64,000 nt of DNA from DAOUJH01 sp965248955 (GCA_965248955.1 OZ252212.1:1612001-1676000), one strand, 5' to 3'; shown: positions 16,757 to 25,172, counted from the first letter of the stretch. Notes: generated by a model not told the origin, from the letters alone. Program-made: numbers and translations.

Positions 16757-16781
16757 GAAGCGCTTCCCAGAACGCTTACCC

Positions 16782-16820
16782 CTATTTCATACAGGAACAG
16801 GTGCAGATTCTTGTAGACAT
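16782..16820 (-). CDS. Cys-rich leader peptide of sir
   Basis: A complete 12-residue frame, MSTRICTCSCMK, with Cys at positions 6, 8 and 10. The ATG is 10 bases after a TACACT box, so the message is probably leaderless and the leader frame would be the first thing translated. It lies wholly within the sir 5' region and ends at the antiterminator stem. It shares the CTCSCM core with the longer leader before cysH, which argues that the Cys run is selected. Confidence 0.82.
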   Translation of the reverse strand: MSTRICTCSCMK

Positions 16821-16830
16821 ATTGCTGGTT

Positions 16831-16858
16831 AGTGTAGCACCAAGCCTGGCCTTGTCAA
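16831..16858 (-). promoter_or_regulatory. Promoter of sir leader transcript
   Basis: On the minus strand TTGACA (16858-16853), a 16-base spacer and TACACT (16836-16831). The -35 is a perfect consensus match. The box ends 10 bases before the leader peptide ATG. It sits immediately after the stop codon of the Lrp/AsnC gene. Confidence 0.75.
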
Positions 16859-16861
16859 CCA

Positions 16862-17329
16862 TTAGACCACTATCCCGTAACCCTTCTTTATTATGACTAG
16901 ATTGACGAAAGTTTCGGTACGGCGGATCCCCGGTGTAACGCCAACCTTGTTGCGCAGGAAGTTGCCCAGTTCTTCTGAGCTTGGCAAGGCCGCCCAGACA
17001 AAGATATCAAAGGAGCCGGTTGTCAGAGAGATGTATTGGGTCTCCGCTAGCTTCGCCAGATTGCTGGCCACTTCATCTACCTTGTTAGGGTCGGTTTGTA
17101 TGCCGACGAGGGCCACAGTGTTGTATCCTATTTTCTCGGGGTCCGGGATGGCGGCAACACGGATGATTTCGCTTTGAATTAGATGACGTAAGCGTCTCCG
17201 TACTGTTCCCTCGCTGACCCCTACCTCGCGTGCAATCTGTGCGTTGGAGGCCCTGCCGTTTGTTTGCAGGAGCTCGATGATCTTGCGGTCTAAGTCGTCC
17301 ATTTTTTTATCTTTTTCGTCTCGTTTCAT
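16862..17329 (-). CDS. Lrp/AsnC family transcriptional regulator
   Basis: The product from ATG 17329 is 155 residues: an N-terminal helix-turn-helix (LDRKIIELLQTNGRASNAQIAREVGVSEGTVRRRL) and a C-terminal ligand-binding (RAM/AsnC) domain ending in TETFVNLVIIKKGYG. ATG 17302 (MDDLDRKI) is a plausible alternative start because it matches where the family usually begins. The frame is open upstream, but that part overlaps the promoter. These regulators sense amino acids and often control themselves and neighbours. It lies directly upstream of sir on the same strand, so it may regulate sulfur assimilation; no ligand can be assigned. Confidence 0.88.
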   Translation of the reverse strand: MKRDEKDKKMDDLDRKIIELLQTNGRASNAQIAREVGVSEGTVRRRLRHLIQSEIIRVAAIPDPEKIGYNTVALVGIQTDPNKVDEVASNLAKLAETQYISLTTGSFDIFVWAALPSSEELGNFLRNKVGVTPGIRRTETFVNLVIIKKGYGIVV

Positions 17330-17354
17330 AGTATGGAGCCATTCAATATCAGAT

Positions 17355-17383
17355 ATCGTAGTTAGTTCTGACAACTCTGTCAA
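17355..17383 (-). promoter_or_regulatory. Promoter and likely operator of the Lrp/AsnC gene
   Basis: TTGACA (17383-17378), 17-base spacer, TACGAT (17360-17355) on the minus strand. The -35 overlaps the inverted repeat TGACA-GAGT-TGTCA, and ACTACGAT occurs twice around it, once upstream and once at the -10. Such symmetry on the promoter suits autoregulation, which is common for this family but not shown here. Confidence 0.6.
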
Positions 17384-17471
17384 TAAATCGTAGTCAATTG
17401 ACTATAAAGGGAACCTTTCACTTCAGAGCGCCACTCATGTTTCATGACATAAGAGGCACGGCCGTTTTGCC

Positions 17472-17501
17472 TTGACACCATATTCACCCCTATCATACTA
17501 T
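17472..17501 (+). promoter_or_regulatory. Promoter of the tRNA-Phe/tRNA-Gly unit
   Basis: TTGACA at 17472-17477, an 18-base spacer and TACTAT at 17496-17501, ending nine bases before tRNA-Phe. Both tRNAs are followed by a single intrinsic terminator, so they are probably one transcript. Confidence 0.6.
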
Positions 17502-17510
17502 GAACCCCGC

Positions 17511-17582
17511 GCCGAGGTAGCTCAGTGGTAGAGCAGTGGACTGAAAATCCACGTGTCGGCAGTTCGACTCTGCCCCTCGGCA
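17511..17582 (+). tRNA. tRNA-Phe (GAA)
   Basis: A full cloverleaf can be drawn: acceptor GCCGAGG/CCTCGGC, D-arm AGCTCAGTGGTAGAGC, anticodon stem GTGGA/TCCAC with loop CTGAAAA (anticodon GAA), and T-arm with GTTCGACTC. The discriminator base is A at 17582; CCA is not encoded. Confidence 0.95.
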
Positions 17583-17615
17583 CTGTACACGCTGGTGCAT
17601 GACGGTCGGCAGCAA

Positions 17616-17690
17616 GCGGAAGTGGCTCAGTGGTAGAGCATCTCCTTGCCAAGGAGAGGGTCACGGGTTCGAATCCCGTCTTCCGCTCCA
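17616..17690 (+). tRNA. tRNA-Gly (GCC)
   Basis: Acceptor GCGGAAG/CTTCCGC, D-arm GGCTCAGTGGTAGAGC, anticodon stem TCTCC/GGAGA with loop TTGCCAA (anticodon GCC), T-arm CGGGTTCGAATCCCG, discriminator T and an encoded CCA end (17688-17690). It lies 33 bases after tRNA-Phe. Confidence 0.95.
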
Positions 17691-17703
17691 GGACAAGCAA
17701 CGT

Positions 17704-17727
17704 CGCCCCGCTCAGGGGCGGCTTTTT
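17704..17727 (+). terminator. Intrinsic terminator after tRNA-Gly
   Basis: CGCCCC-GCTCA-GGGGCG stem-loop followed by GCTTTTTCT, 13 bases after the tRNA-Gly CCA end. Confidence 0.85.
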
Positions 17728-17765
17728 CTGTAGAGTTGTGGACTCATAGGGCTCTGGAGGGGCAA

Positions 17766-18794
17766 ATGGCAGTGCTATGCGTTACTTCACTGACACAGGG
17801 TGAGGGCAAGACGGCCCTCTCCGCCGGCATCGCCCGTCTTCTCATGGAGCAGGGCCGTGCCGTCCACGCCTTCAATCCGCTCCGCGTCGCCGGCAAAGAT
17901 GACGCCGGCCGGGACTCCGCCTTCCTCGCCTCCCTCACCGGAGCCACGCCGCCTACCGGCTGGCCTTTGTCCGTCCAGCCTTTCGACGCCAACAACAACC
18001 TGGCAGTAGACCTCACCCAAACAATCTCCAACGCCTTGGAGCCTGGCTCCAACACGGTAATCGAGGCTCCTGCCCTGTTTACTGAAGGCATCGATACTAC
18101 TCCCCTGGTGCAGAGCCTGGCCGCTGCCCTGGACGCCCGGGTACTCCTAATGGTGCGCTACTCTCCCGACCTCACCGCACAGCGGATTGTGGAAGCAGCC
18201 AGCGGTTTCGCAGACAGACTGGCAGGCGTGGTTGTCAACCGCGTCTTCAAGTACCGCACCCAGGACGCCCAGGCCCAGCTGGCCGAAGGTCTCATGTCCC
18301 AGAACATATCCGTCTTGGCGCTCCTTCCAGAGGAGCGACGGCTCCAAGCCGTCACCGTCGATCGCATGGCTCAGCACCTCAACGGCGAGTACTTCCTTGG
18401 ACAGGACAAGAAAGACCAGCTATTTGACAACGTCCTCATTGGAGGAATCGTCCTCGATAACGGAGTGGAATACTTCGGTATTAACCACACCAAGGCAGTT
18501 CTGGTTCGCGCCGACCGTCCCGATATACAGATGGCTGCCCTGCAGACACCCACGCGCTGTCTCGTACTCACCGGCGGCCACCGACCCATCCAGTACATTG
18601 AGCACGAAGCCAGAGAGGAAGAGGTGCCGGTGATACTGATCCAGCAGGGGACGTTGGAAGCTTCCAGGCAGATGGATACTCTCTTCGACGGGGCCGCCAT
18701 ACACCATCCCGACAAAGCGGATGCATTCGCGGACCTGCTTCAGTGCCACGCCGATTTAGAGACTCTGGAACAAGCAATTGGCCTTAAGAAATAG
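17766..18794 (+). CDS. P-loop and DRTGG domain protein (phosphotransacetylase N-terminal-like)
   Basis: A 342-residue protein. Residues 1-190 or so resemble BioD-type P-loop NTPases (SLTQGEGKTAL at the N-terminus, then VVVNRVFKY), and residues 200-310 resemble a DRTGG domain (DNVLIGGIV...VLVRADRPDIQMAAL...CLVLTGG). The same pair forms the regulatory N-terminus of long phosphotransacetylases, but the catalytic Pta domain is absent. It may bind a nucleotide or acetyl-phosphate as a sensor; function is not known. ATG 17766 has GGAGG five bases upstream. It is a single-gene unit between the tRNA terminator and speD. Confidence 0.75.
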   Translation: MAVLCVTSLTQGEGKTALSAGIARLLMEQGRAVHAFNPLRVAGKDDAGRDSAFLASLTGATPPTGWPLSVQPFDANNNLAVDLTQTISNALEPGSNTVIEAPALFTEGIDTTPLVQSLAAALDARVLLMVRYSPDLTAQRIVEAASGFADRLAGVVVNRVFKYRTQDAQAQLAEGLMSQNISVLALLPEERRLQAVTVDRMAQHLNGEYFLGQDKKDQLFDNVLIGGIVLDNGVEYFGINHTKAVLVRADRPDIQMAALQTPTRCLVLTGGHRPIQYIEHEAREEEVPVILIQQGTLEASRQMDTLFDGAAIHHPDKADAFADLLQCHADLETLEQAIGLKK

Positions 18795-18802
18795 ATCAAG
18801 GG

Positions 18803-18830
18803 TTGCGCACGCAACCGACTCAGGTATAAT
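18803..18830 (+). promoter_or_regulatory. Promoter of speD-speE
   Basis: TTGCGC at 18803-18808, 16-base spacer, and a perfect TATAAT at 18825-18830. The -35 is inside the inverted repeat GGTTGCG-CA-CGCAACC (18801-18816), which could be an operator. The speD start is 30 bases after the -10. Confidence 0.6.
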
Positions 18831-18860
18831 TATCGTTTGTGATTTCAAATCGGAGGGCGG

Positions 18861-19235
18861 GTGAGATTGAATGCACTAGGAATACATCTGATACAAGAGC
18901 TCAAGCAGTGTGACAGCAGCCTACTGAACGACCTCAGTTACGTAAAAGACTCTATGATGCAAGCCGCGCAAGTCGTCGGGGCAACCATAATCGACGAAAC
19001 GTTTCACAAGTTCAGCCCCATGGGCGTCACCGGCGTGGTGGCTATTGCGGAGTCCCATTTGACAATCCACACCTGGCCGGAGTACTCCTATGCCGCAGTG
19101 GATATCTTCTCCTGTAGTGGGGGGTTCCAGCCACAGAAAGCAGCCCTGTTCCTCAAAGACAAGTTCCGCGCCGCTGAGTCATCCACTACGGAATTGGCCC
19201 GCGGCGTCCTCACGGAGCTCGCCGCCGCAGGCTAG
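18861..19235 (+). CDS. speD: S-adenosylmethionine decarboxylase proenzyme
   Basis: A 124-residue SpeD of the short bacterial type. Self-cleavage would occur between E64 and S65 in AESHLTIHTWPE, leaving a pyruvoyl group on the serine. It makes decarboxylated SAM, the aminopropyl donor for spermidine. The GTG start is preferred because GGAGG lies five bases upstream and the protein then begins MRLNALGIHL, as expected for the family. It is followed by speE five bases after its stop, forming a two-gene polyamine operon. No ornithine or arginine decarboxylase is in the window. Confidence 0.95.
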   Translation: MRLNALGIHLIQELKQCDSSLLNDLSYVKDSMMQAAQVVGATIIDETFHKFSPMGVTGVVAIAESHLTIHTWPEYSYAAVDIFSCSGGFQPQKAALFLKDKFRAAESSTTELARGVLTELAAAG

Positions 19236-19239
19236 TACA

Positions 19240-20160
19240 GTGCCAACCGTACCCGATCCACCTACCAGGTGGTATTACGAATACATAACGCCCGACCTGT
19301 TCCTGGCGTCCAGCCTGTCGAAGGTGGCTTACTCAGGAAAGACCAAGTACCAGCGCGTGGAGATCCTGGAGACCGTACCTTTCGGAAAGACCCTTATCCT
19401 AGACGGACGTACCCAGTCTTCGGAGGCCGACGAGTTCGTCTATCACGAAGCCCTTGTCCACCCCGGCCTCACTTCCATATCCAGCCCAAGGTCTGTGTTA
19501 ATTGCTGGCGGCGGCGAAGGCGCAACCCTCCGCGAGACGCTGGCTCACAGCACGGTTGAGCGAGTCACCATGGTAGACCTTGACCGTGAGGTGGTGGAGC
19601 TCTGCAAGCAGCATCTGCCCAACCATCATCAGGGCGCTTTCGATGACCCTCGACTCACCCTGGTCCACGACGACGCATACCGATACTTGGAAGACAACGA
19701 CGATAAGTACGATTTCATCATCATAGACGTGCCGGATCCCCTGGAAGGAGGTCCAGCCTATCTGCTCTACACCCGGGAGTTCTACTCTCTGACCAGACAG
19801 CGCCTTAACCCAGGCGGACTGATTGTGACCCAGTCCGGTCCCTCCGGACCGCTAAACTATGCCGAGGTGTTTACCGCTATCCATCACACCCTTGGCTCGG
19901 TCTTCCCCGCCACTGCTCCCTGCCAAGCCCACATGCCGTCCTTTGGACTGCTCTGGGGCTTCATCATCGCGGGAGACAATATAGAAACCCTACCGGCCCA
20001 GGAGATAGACCGGCGCATCCGGCAGCGGGTAACCCGCGACCTCCGCTACTACGACGGCACTGCCCACTCCGGCATGTTTACCCTTCCCAAGTACCTCCGC
20101 CGCGGCCTCGCCGAAGAAAAACGCCTCATCACAAAAGCCAACCCGCTATACGCAGTGTGA
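19240..20160 (+). CDS. speE: Spermidine synthase (polyamine aminopropyltransferase)
   Basis: A 306-residue aminopropyltransferase. It shows YSGKTKYQRVEI, the substrate-gate region DGRTQSSEADEFVYHE, the SAM-like nucleotide motif LIAGGGEGATLRE and the catalytic-loop IIDVPDP. It transfers the aminopropyl group from decarboxylated SAM (made by speD) to putrescine or a related amine. The GTG at 19240 is taken as the start, five bases after the speD stop; the frame is open upstream within speD, but those residues are an out-of-frame reading of it. The ribosome-binding site is weak, so coupling is likely. Confidence 0.93.
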   Translation: MPTVPDPPTRWYYEYITPDLFLASSLSKVAYSGKTKYQRVEILETVPFGKTLILDGRTQSSEADEFVYHEALVHPGLTSISSPRSVLIAGGGEGATLRETLAHSTVERVTMVDLDREVVELCKQHLPNHHQGAFDDPRLTLVHDDAYRYLEDNDDKYDFIIIDVPDPLEGGPAYLLYTREFYSLTRQRLNPGGLIVTQSGPSGPLNYAEVFTAIHHTLGSVFPATAPCQAHMPSFGLLWGFIIAGDNIETLPAQEIDRRIRQRVTRDLRYYDGTAHSGMFTLPKYLRRGLAEEKRLITKANPLYAV

Positions 20161-20186
20161 GGAGCCTTACTAGGCCCGCACTGGGA

Positions 20187-21617
20187 TTAACGGTTAAGGC
20201 GTCGGAGGGCGGCCCGTGCGGCGAAGTAACCACACATGCCGTGCACACCGCCACCGGGCGGCGTCGACGAGGAGCAGATGAAAAGGTTAGTCGAAGGGAT
20301 GGTATAGGGACTGAGCATACTAGCAGGACGGGAAAAGAGTTGGCCTAGGTCCTGAACTCCTCCGTTGATGTCGCCGCCGACGTAGTTCGGATTGTACTCC
20401 TCCAAGGCAGACGGCGGCCGGACGCTCCTCTTCAGGATACGCTCGCGGAACCCCGGGGCGAAACGCTCCACCTGTGCCTCGATCCTGTCGGTCATATCGA
20501 AGTCTGACCCGTTGGGGACGTGACAATAGGCCCACGCCGTGTGCCTTCCCTCCGGGGCCCGGGACGGATCGAAGAGGCTCGGCTGGGAGAGCAGCACGAA
20601 GGGCCGTTCCGGATGGCGACCGCTCCACACCTCACGCTCGGCGTGGGCGACCTCGTCCATCGTACCGCCCAGGTGGACAGTGCCAGCCCGCGCACACTCC
20701 TGGGCCTTCCAGGGCACTGGCCCGCTCAGTGCCCAGTCCATCTTGAAGGCCCCCGGTCCGTAGCGATACGCCTCAAGCCTACGTCGGAAGCGATTGGGAA
20801 GGTGTGATCCAGCCATCCTGACGACCTGCTTGGGCGTAATGTCTAGGAGCATGACCGCTGCTGAGGGCATGTCCTCCAGCCGCTCCACACGTATGCCTGT
20901 TTCGATCCGGCCGCCGAGAGAGACCAGATGGGACGCCAAGGCCTCTGATATCCGTTGGGCTCCGCCCCGCGGCAGTGGCCAGCCGACGGCGTGACCACTT
21001 GCGCCCAGAACGAGGCCGACCGCAGCGCTGACAGGTTGTTCGAGAGGCAGCGCCGAATGTGCCGCCAATCCGGCGAACAGCGACCTGGCATGTTCGCCGC
21101 TGAAGTGGGCCTGAGCCACCGACAGTGCAGACCGCAGTCCGTTGAGGCCAAAACGGGCGGTCGCCACCGGGTGACGCGGTATTCGCAAAGGTCCCAGGAT
21201 ATCGGTGGTGAGCTTGCGCCAGTCCCTCACGAGAGGGCCAAACAGGCTTCTATACGACGCCGCATCGCACCCCAGGCCGTCGGCAGTCGCCTCTATCGAG
21301 CGCTCCATCATTACAGTCGTGCCGTCGTCTAGTGGATGCGCCAGCGGCGCGGGAGGCTGCACCCAGTCTAGGCCGTGGTCGCGCAGCGGCAACTTGGTGA
21401 AGAAGGGCGAGCCCACGGCCAATGGATGGACCGCCGAGCACACATCATGGAGGAATCCTGGCAGTGTCAGGGCGGTGGACCTGGCGCCTCCTCCAACCGT
21501 ATCCCTTCCCTCCACGACTAGCACCGTACGTCCAGTCTGTGCGATAGCTATTCCGGCCGACAGGCCGTTTGGTCCCGCGCCTACCACGAGTGCGTCGTAA
21601 CTAGCCGTCTGTGGCAC
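20187..21617 (-). CDS. NAD(P)/FAD-dependent oxidoreductase, phytoene desaturase-like
   Basis: A 476-residue flavoprotein. The N-terminal dinucleotide fold is VVGAGPNGLSAGIAIAQTGRTV with a following GGGARS, and the C-terminus SSSTPPGGGVHGMCGYFAARAAL closes the FAD site, as in phytoene desaturase and PYROXD2-type proteins. The substrate is unknown. No carotenoid genes are nearby, so a role in pigment synthesis is not supported by context. It is 35 bases downstream of the CocE-like hydrolase on the same strand and probably cotranscribed. Confidence 0.8.
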   Translation of the reverse strand: MPQTASYDALVVGAGPNGLSAGIAIAQTGRTVLVVEGRDTVGGGARSTALTLPGFLHDVCSAVHPLAVGSPFFTKLPLRDHGLDWVQPPAPLAHPLDDGTTVMMERSIEATADGLGCDAASYRSLFGPLVRDWRKLTTDILGPLRIPRHPVATARFGLNGLRSALSVAQAHFSGEHARSLFAGLAAHSALPLEQPVSAAVGLVLGASGHAVGWPLPRGGAQRISEALASHLVSLGGRIETGIRVERLEDMPSAAVMLLDITPKQVVRMAGSHLPNRFRRRLEAYRYGPGAFKMDWALSGPVPWKAQECARAGTVHLGGTMDEVAHAEREVWSGRHPERPFVLLSQPSLFDPSRAPEGRHTAWAYCHVPNGSDFDMTDRIEAQVERFAPGFRERILKRSVRPPSALEEYNPNYVGGDINGGVQDLGQLFSRPASMLSPYTIPSTNLFICSSSTPPGGGVHGMCGYFAARAALRRLNR

Positions 21618-21652
21618 CGAACTGTTACCCCTCGATCAAACGACTCAGCAAC

Positions 21653-23548
21653 TTAGCCAGATTGCTCCACAACGCTGAGCACAACGTGAGACGGGTGACC
21701 GGCGTCATGGTGGACAGTGTTCAGTGCCACGCGGGTATGCGTGTTGCGCCCCAGAGGCTCTCCCGTGTTGGGGTTCACGTCAAAGCGGGGAAAGTTGGAG
21801 CTGGACACGTCCAACCTTATCCGGTGCCCCTTGGCAAACACGTTCGATGTAGGATAGAGCACTATCGTCACCGGGTAGACCTCGCCGGGGCTCATTGGCG
21901 ACGGCTTCTCCCATGAGTCTCGATAGCGCATTCTGAAGATGCTGTCCGATATATTGAGGGCAAACCCGTCCGGGTAGTCCTCGTTTGGCGGATAGACGTC
22001 TATCAGCTTTGCCGTGAAATCGGTATCCGGCGCATCGGACGATACCCACAGCTTCACCTCGATTGACCCGGTGACCTCAACGTCACATTCCAAGCGCTCC
22101 GTCTCAAACACCAGCACGTCGTGCCGGGCGCTCAGCGGCGCGTTGAAGGGAGGCTTGGCTCCGTAGACGTCCTCTCGTTCTCGCTGGTCCCAGCCGCCGG
22201 CCGTCACTATCTGCTCCACGCGGTATCCCTGCGGCAGCAGCGACGAGTCTGCAATGAAATCCGGGACCGGGCGCAGCGTTGCCAGCGACGATATGTTGCC
22301 TCCCACGGAAGGTACGGGGTCCGTGGGGTCGAACTGATACGTGGTGGAAGAGCTCTGCTCTTCAGGAGCGTCTATGCGCAAAGAGCCGTCGCCGTGGAGA
22401 TGGTAGCTTAAGCTTGCGGCGCGGGAAAGCGGCCACTCCTGCTCGTCCCGCCAGCGGCCCCCGTGATTGAGGCGGCCTTCCCTGTTCATACGGCCGTCGC
22501 TGCCGCCCATGACGAAGATGCGCACGGTAGGGTCATCCTCAACGCCGTTGTCCGCCCCTTTGAGCCAGTGATCGAACCAGCGCAGGCGCTCCTCGTTGTA
22601 GTCGATAGGTGCCTCGCGCCCTAGGTCGATGCCGCCGGAATGGGTGAGAGCCATCGTACCGTCCCCGTGCGTCCAGGGGCCCATGAGCAGACGGTAGGGT
22701 CCTCTCTTTTGCTGAGACAGGCCGACAAAGTTCTCCAGGTTGGCCCTGGTATAGGAGTCGTACCAAGCGCTGGAGAAAACCGTAGGCACGTCCGCGAACT
22801 GGTCCCAGTGAAGCTCAAAGTTGACGCTGGGGTCCTTCCACAGATCGTCATAGTCACCTCGAGTGAGCAACTGAATCGCAAGCCGCTCGTAAGCCGGGGC
22901 GTGCGCCAGCGGCGTCTGTCCCTTTTTGATGGGCAGTCGCTTCAGAATCTCCCGTGTATCCGACCCGTCCAGTGCCCTGGCTGCCGCGGGGTTGCTCTTG
23001 AGCATGGCGTTGGAGTTGGTGCCGGCGTGCCAGTATAGCCAGGTTAGGAAACGCAGCTCCAGAGCGCCTCCCTGCCGGAGTGTGCTGGTATAGCCGTTGG
23101 AAGCACCCTCGTTGACCCACATGCAGGTCAGCCCCGGCGGGTCTTGCACCGCCAGCGAGTTCTGCGTCCAACCGGCATAGGATGTTCCGGTGGTGCCTAT
23201 CTTGCCGTTGCACCAGGCCTGCTCAACCAACCATCTCATGGTGTCGTAGCCGTCCGGCCCTTCCTGCCAGAAAAAGCCGAATTCGCCTTCCGACTGGTAA
23301 CAGGCGCGGCAGTCCTGCATGACGAAGATGTAGCCCCTCTTGGCAAAATAACGGCAGTTCTTTTCCACTCTGTCAGGGGCGCGCTTGTTGTATGGCGTGC
23401 GCTCCAAGATTACCGGTAGGGGGCCCTCCACGGGCTTACCTCCATCAGCAGGGAAATAGACGTCAGTTGCCAGCCCAACGCCATCACGCATGGGCACCGT
23501 GACGTCTTCCAGGACCATAACGCCGTATTCAGGCTTAGAAAAACGCAT
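21653..23548 (-). CDS. CocE/NonD family hydrolase
   Basis: A 631-residue alpha/beta-hydrolase with a C-terminal jelly-roll domain, as in cocaine esterase and X-Pro dipeptidyl peptidases. The nucleophile is S123 in GTTGTSYAGWTQ. The C-terminal part has the family segment VKLWVSSDAPDTDFTAKLIDVYPP and ends with RLDVSSSNFPRFDVN. These enzymes cleave esters or N-terminal acyl/peptide bonds; the substrate cannot be told. No signal peptide is evident. AGGTGA precedes the ATG. It is divergent from the MFS transporter across 234 bases in which I see no strong signal. Confidence 0.88.
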   Translation of the reverse strand: MRFSKPEYGVMVLEDVTVPMRDGVGLATDVYFPADGGKPVEGPLPVILERTPYNKRAPDRVEKNCRYFAKRGYIFVMQDCRACYQSEGEFGFFWQEGPDGYDTMRWLVEQAWCNGKIGTTGTSYAGWTQNSLAVQDPPGLTCMWVNEGASNGYTSTLRQGGALELRFLTWLYWHAGTNSNAMLKSNPAAARALDGSDTREILKRLPIKKGQTPLAHAPAYERLAIQLLTRGDYDDLWKDPSVNFELHWDQFADVPTVFSSAWYDSYTRANLENFVGLSQQKRGPYRLLMGPWTHGDGTMALTHSGGIDLGREAPIDYNEERLRWFDHWLKGADNGVEDDPTVRIFVMGGSDGRMNREGRLNHGGRWRDEQEWPLSRAASLSYHLHGDGSLRIDAPEEQSSSTTYQFDPTDPVPSVGGNISSLATLRPVPDFIADSSLLPQGYRVEQIVTAGGWDQREREDVYGAKPPFNAPLSARHDVLVFETERLECDVEVTGSIEVKLWVSSDAPDTDFTAKLIDVYPPNEDYPDGFALNISDSIFRMRYRDSWEKPSPMSPGEVYPVTIVLYPTSNVFAKGHRIRLDVSSSNFPRFDVNPNTGEPLGRNTHTRVALNTVHHDAGHPSHVVLSVVEQSG

Positions 23549-23782
23549 AGAGTCACCTCTCAGACAGGGGTCGGCCCGAATATATCACCGGCCTGTTAGA
23601 GGGTAAAGGCAGCAGGAAAACGGACAGGGAGGGAGGAAGCGGGCTGGCTTGTGGGAGTGTGAGATTCGTCGCTGCACTCGGAATTGTAGAAGTTGGACCT
23701 CCTGCAACTGCTCCCCATGCCTCCATGTCCGTCTGCATTGACGGTAGAGATATGATTTAAGTGACGCTGGAAGTACCACTTG

Positions 23783-25093
23783 ATGGAACCAATATCCACC
23801 GAAACAGCCATAGGTAAGAAGAGGAACAGGATCTTCTTTGGCTGGTATATAGTGGCTGGGGCAGCACTGCAGGCGTTCTTTACATCGGCTACCTTCTTCT
23901 TCGGATTTACCGCTTTCTTCAACCCCATAACCAACGAGTTGGGCTTCAGCAGGGTGGCCACTGCCACCGCCCTATCACTTCAGCGTACCGAATCAGGAAT
24001 TGCCGGGCCGTTCGTTGGTTTCCTGGTGGACCGGTATGGAGCGCGGGGTGTGATGGTGGCGGGTACCCTAACCACGGCACTGGGGTTCTTTGCACTGGCG
24101 CGCATAACGTCCCTGCTGACCTTCTACCTCTCCTTTGGATTGCTGGCGCTCGGCATAGCCATGGCCACCATGGTAACCACTACTCCCATAATCAGTAACT
24201 GGTTCATCCGCAAAAGAAGCAGGGCGCTCACCTTCGCCTTCGCCGGCGGGTCATTGGGAGGCATTGGCGCACCGGTTCTTGTTTGGGCAATCAGCAGCTA
24301 CGGCTGGCGTCCTGTTCTCGACTGGATCGGAGTCGGCACGCTCTTGGTTGGGATACCGGTCGCGCTCATCATGCGCCACCGGCCTGAGCAATACGGCTAT
24401 CTGCCGGACGGCGTCCATCCATCCCAAAGCAAAGAAGATCCGAAAGAAAGAGAAGACGCAGTGGACCCGCCCGAGTATAACGAGGTCAATTTCACCGTGA
24501 GACAGATGCTGAGGACACCCGCTCTATGGCTTTTGGTGCTGGGAATGGGATTGTCCGGCATGGTGATGTCCACAACTGTGGTTATGGTTATACCCGGCCT
24601 GGAGAGCTTTGGCATAGCCACCACCACCGCCGGATTTGCTGTTCTGGCTTTGGCCCTTGGCAACATAACGGGTCGCTTGGTTCTGGGGTTTCTTGCCGAC
24701 ACACTGAATAAACGCAACGTGCTGGCTTTCACCTACGTGATGTTCTCCCTGGGCGCTCTTTCCTTTGCTCTTGTAACAGAGGTGTGGCACATAGCAATCT
24801 TCGTACCGCTGTATTCGCTGGCGCACGGGGGCACCGTGCCGGTGCGGTTTGCCCTCCTCGCCGACTATTTCGGCAGGAAATCTTTTGGAGCGCTGGTGGG
24901 GCTGATCATGACCTTGACAGCCGTATTTGGCATCGTGGGGCCTGTATTCGCAGGTCTTGTCTTTGACATCACGGGCAGCTACAGGCCGGCGTTCATAACA
25001 ATGGCGTTGCTGATGATCCCCGCCGTGCCGTCCACTCTGATGGTTAAGAAGCCCAATCTTAAACGCCCACAGGGCGTTGGATTCAAGACGTAA
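23783..25093 (+). CDS. MFS transporter (oxalate/formate antiporter-like)
   Basis: A 436-residue membrane protein with about twelve hydrophobic segments and a charged central loop (near residues 205-235, rich in Glu/Lys). FLVDRYGARGVMVAG matches the MFS loop 2-3 motif, and FLADTLNKRNVL its repeat in the second half. The general pattern is that of the monocarboxylate/oxalate-formate branch; the substrate is unknown. TTG three bases earlier is an alternative start; GGAAG lies at 23769-23773. It is divergent from the CocE-like gene, which may act on related compounds, but this is only positional. Confidence 0.85.
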   Translation: MEPISTETAIGKKRNRIFFGWYIVAGAALQAFFTSATFFFGFTAFFNPITNELGFSRVATATALSLQRTESGIAGPFVGFLVDRYGARGVMVAGTLTTALGFFALARITSLLTFYLSFGLLALGIAMATMVTTTPIISNWFIRKRSRALTFAFAGGSLGGIGAPVLVWAISSYGWRPVLDWIGVGTLLVGIPVALIMRHRPEQYGYLPDGVHPSQSKEDPKEREDAVDPPEYNEVNFTVRQMLRTPALWLLVLGMGLSGMVMSTTVVMVIPGLESFGIATTTAGFAVLALALGNITGRLVLGFLADTLNKRNVLAFTYVMFSLGALSFALVTEVWHIAIFVPLYSLAHGGTVPVRFALLADYFGRKSFGALVGLIMTLTAVFGIVGPVFAGLVFDITGSYRPAFITMALLMIPAVPSTLMVKKPNLKRPQGVGFKT

Positions 25094-25121
25094 AGGTTGC
25101 CCCTCAAAGTGACGTGCTGTG

Positions 25122-25127
25122 TATAAT
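25122..25127 (+). promoter_or_regulatory. -10 box upstream of htpX
   Basis: Perfect TATAAT at 25122-25127, about 45 bases before the htpX ATG. The best -35 candidate, TTGCCC at 25097, has a long 19-base spacer. A strong AGGAGGGTGA follows before the gene. Confidence 0.45.
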
Positions 25128-25172
25128 ATACATACATAACATTGGTTATATCAGGAGGGTGACCCAAGAATC

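Larger units (their letters stand above)
16713..16830 (-). promoter_or_regulatory. Cysteine-responsive transcription attenuator of sir
   Basis: The leader encodes a Cys-rich peptide, then GGGGTAAGCG, which can pair with CGCTTCAACCCC (whole stem 16751-16782). That antiterminator uses the same AACCCCT strand needed by the terminator at 16713-16756, so the two exclude each other. The peptide's stop codon (16784-16782) sits on the base of the antiterminator: a ribosome that reaches the stop would cover it and let the terminator form, while one stalled at the Cys codons (16805-16791) would leave it free. The arrangement is read directly; regulation is inferred. Confidence 0.82.

Noticed and set aside
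20157..20348. 63-residue frame after speE
   Set aside because: Overlaps the end of the oxidoreductase gene on the other strand and has low-complexity Arg-rich content.
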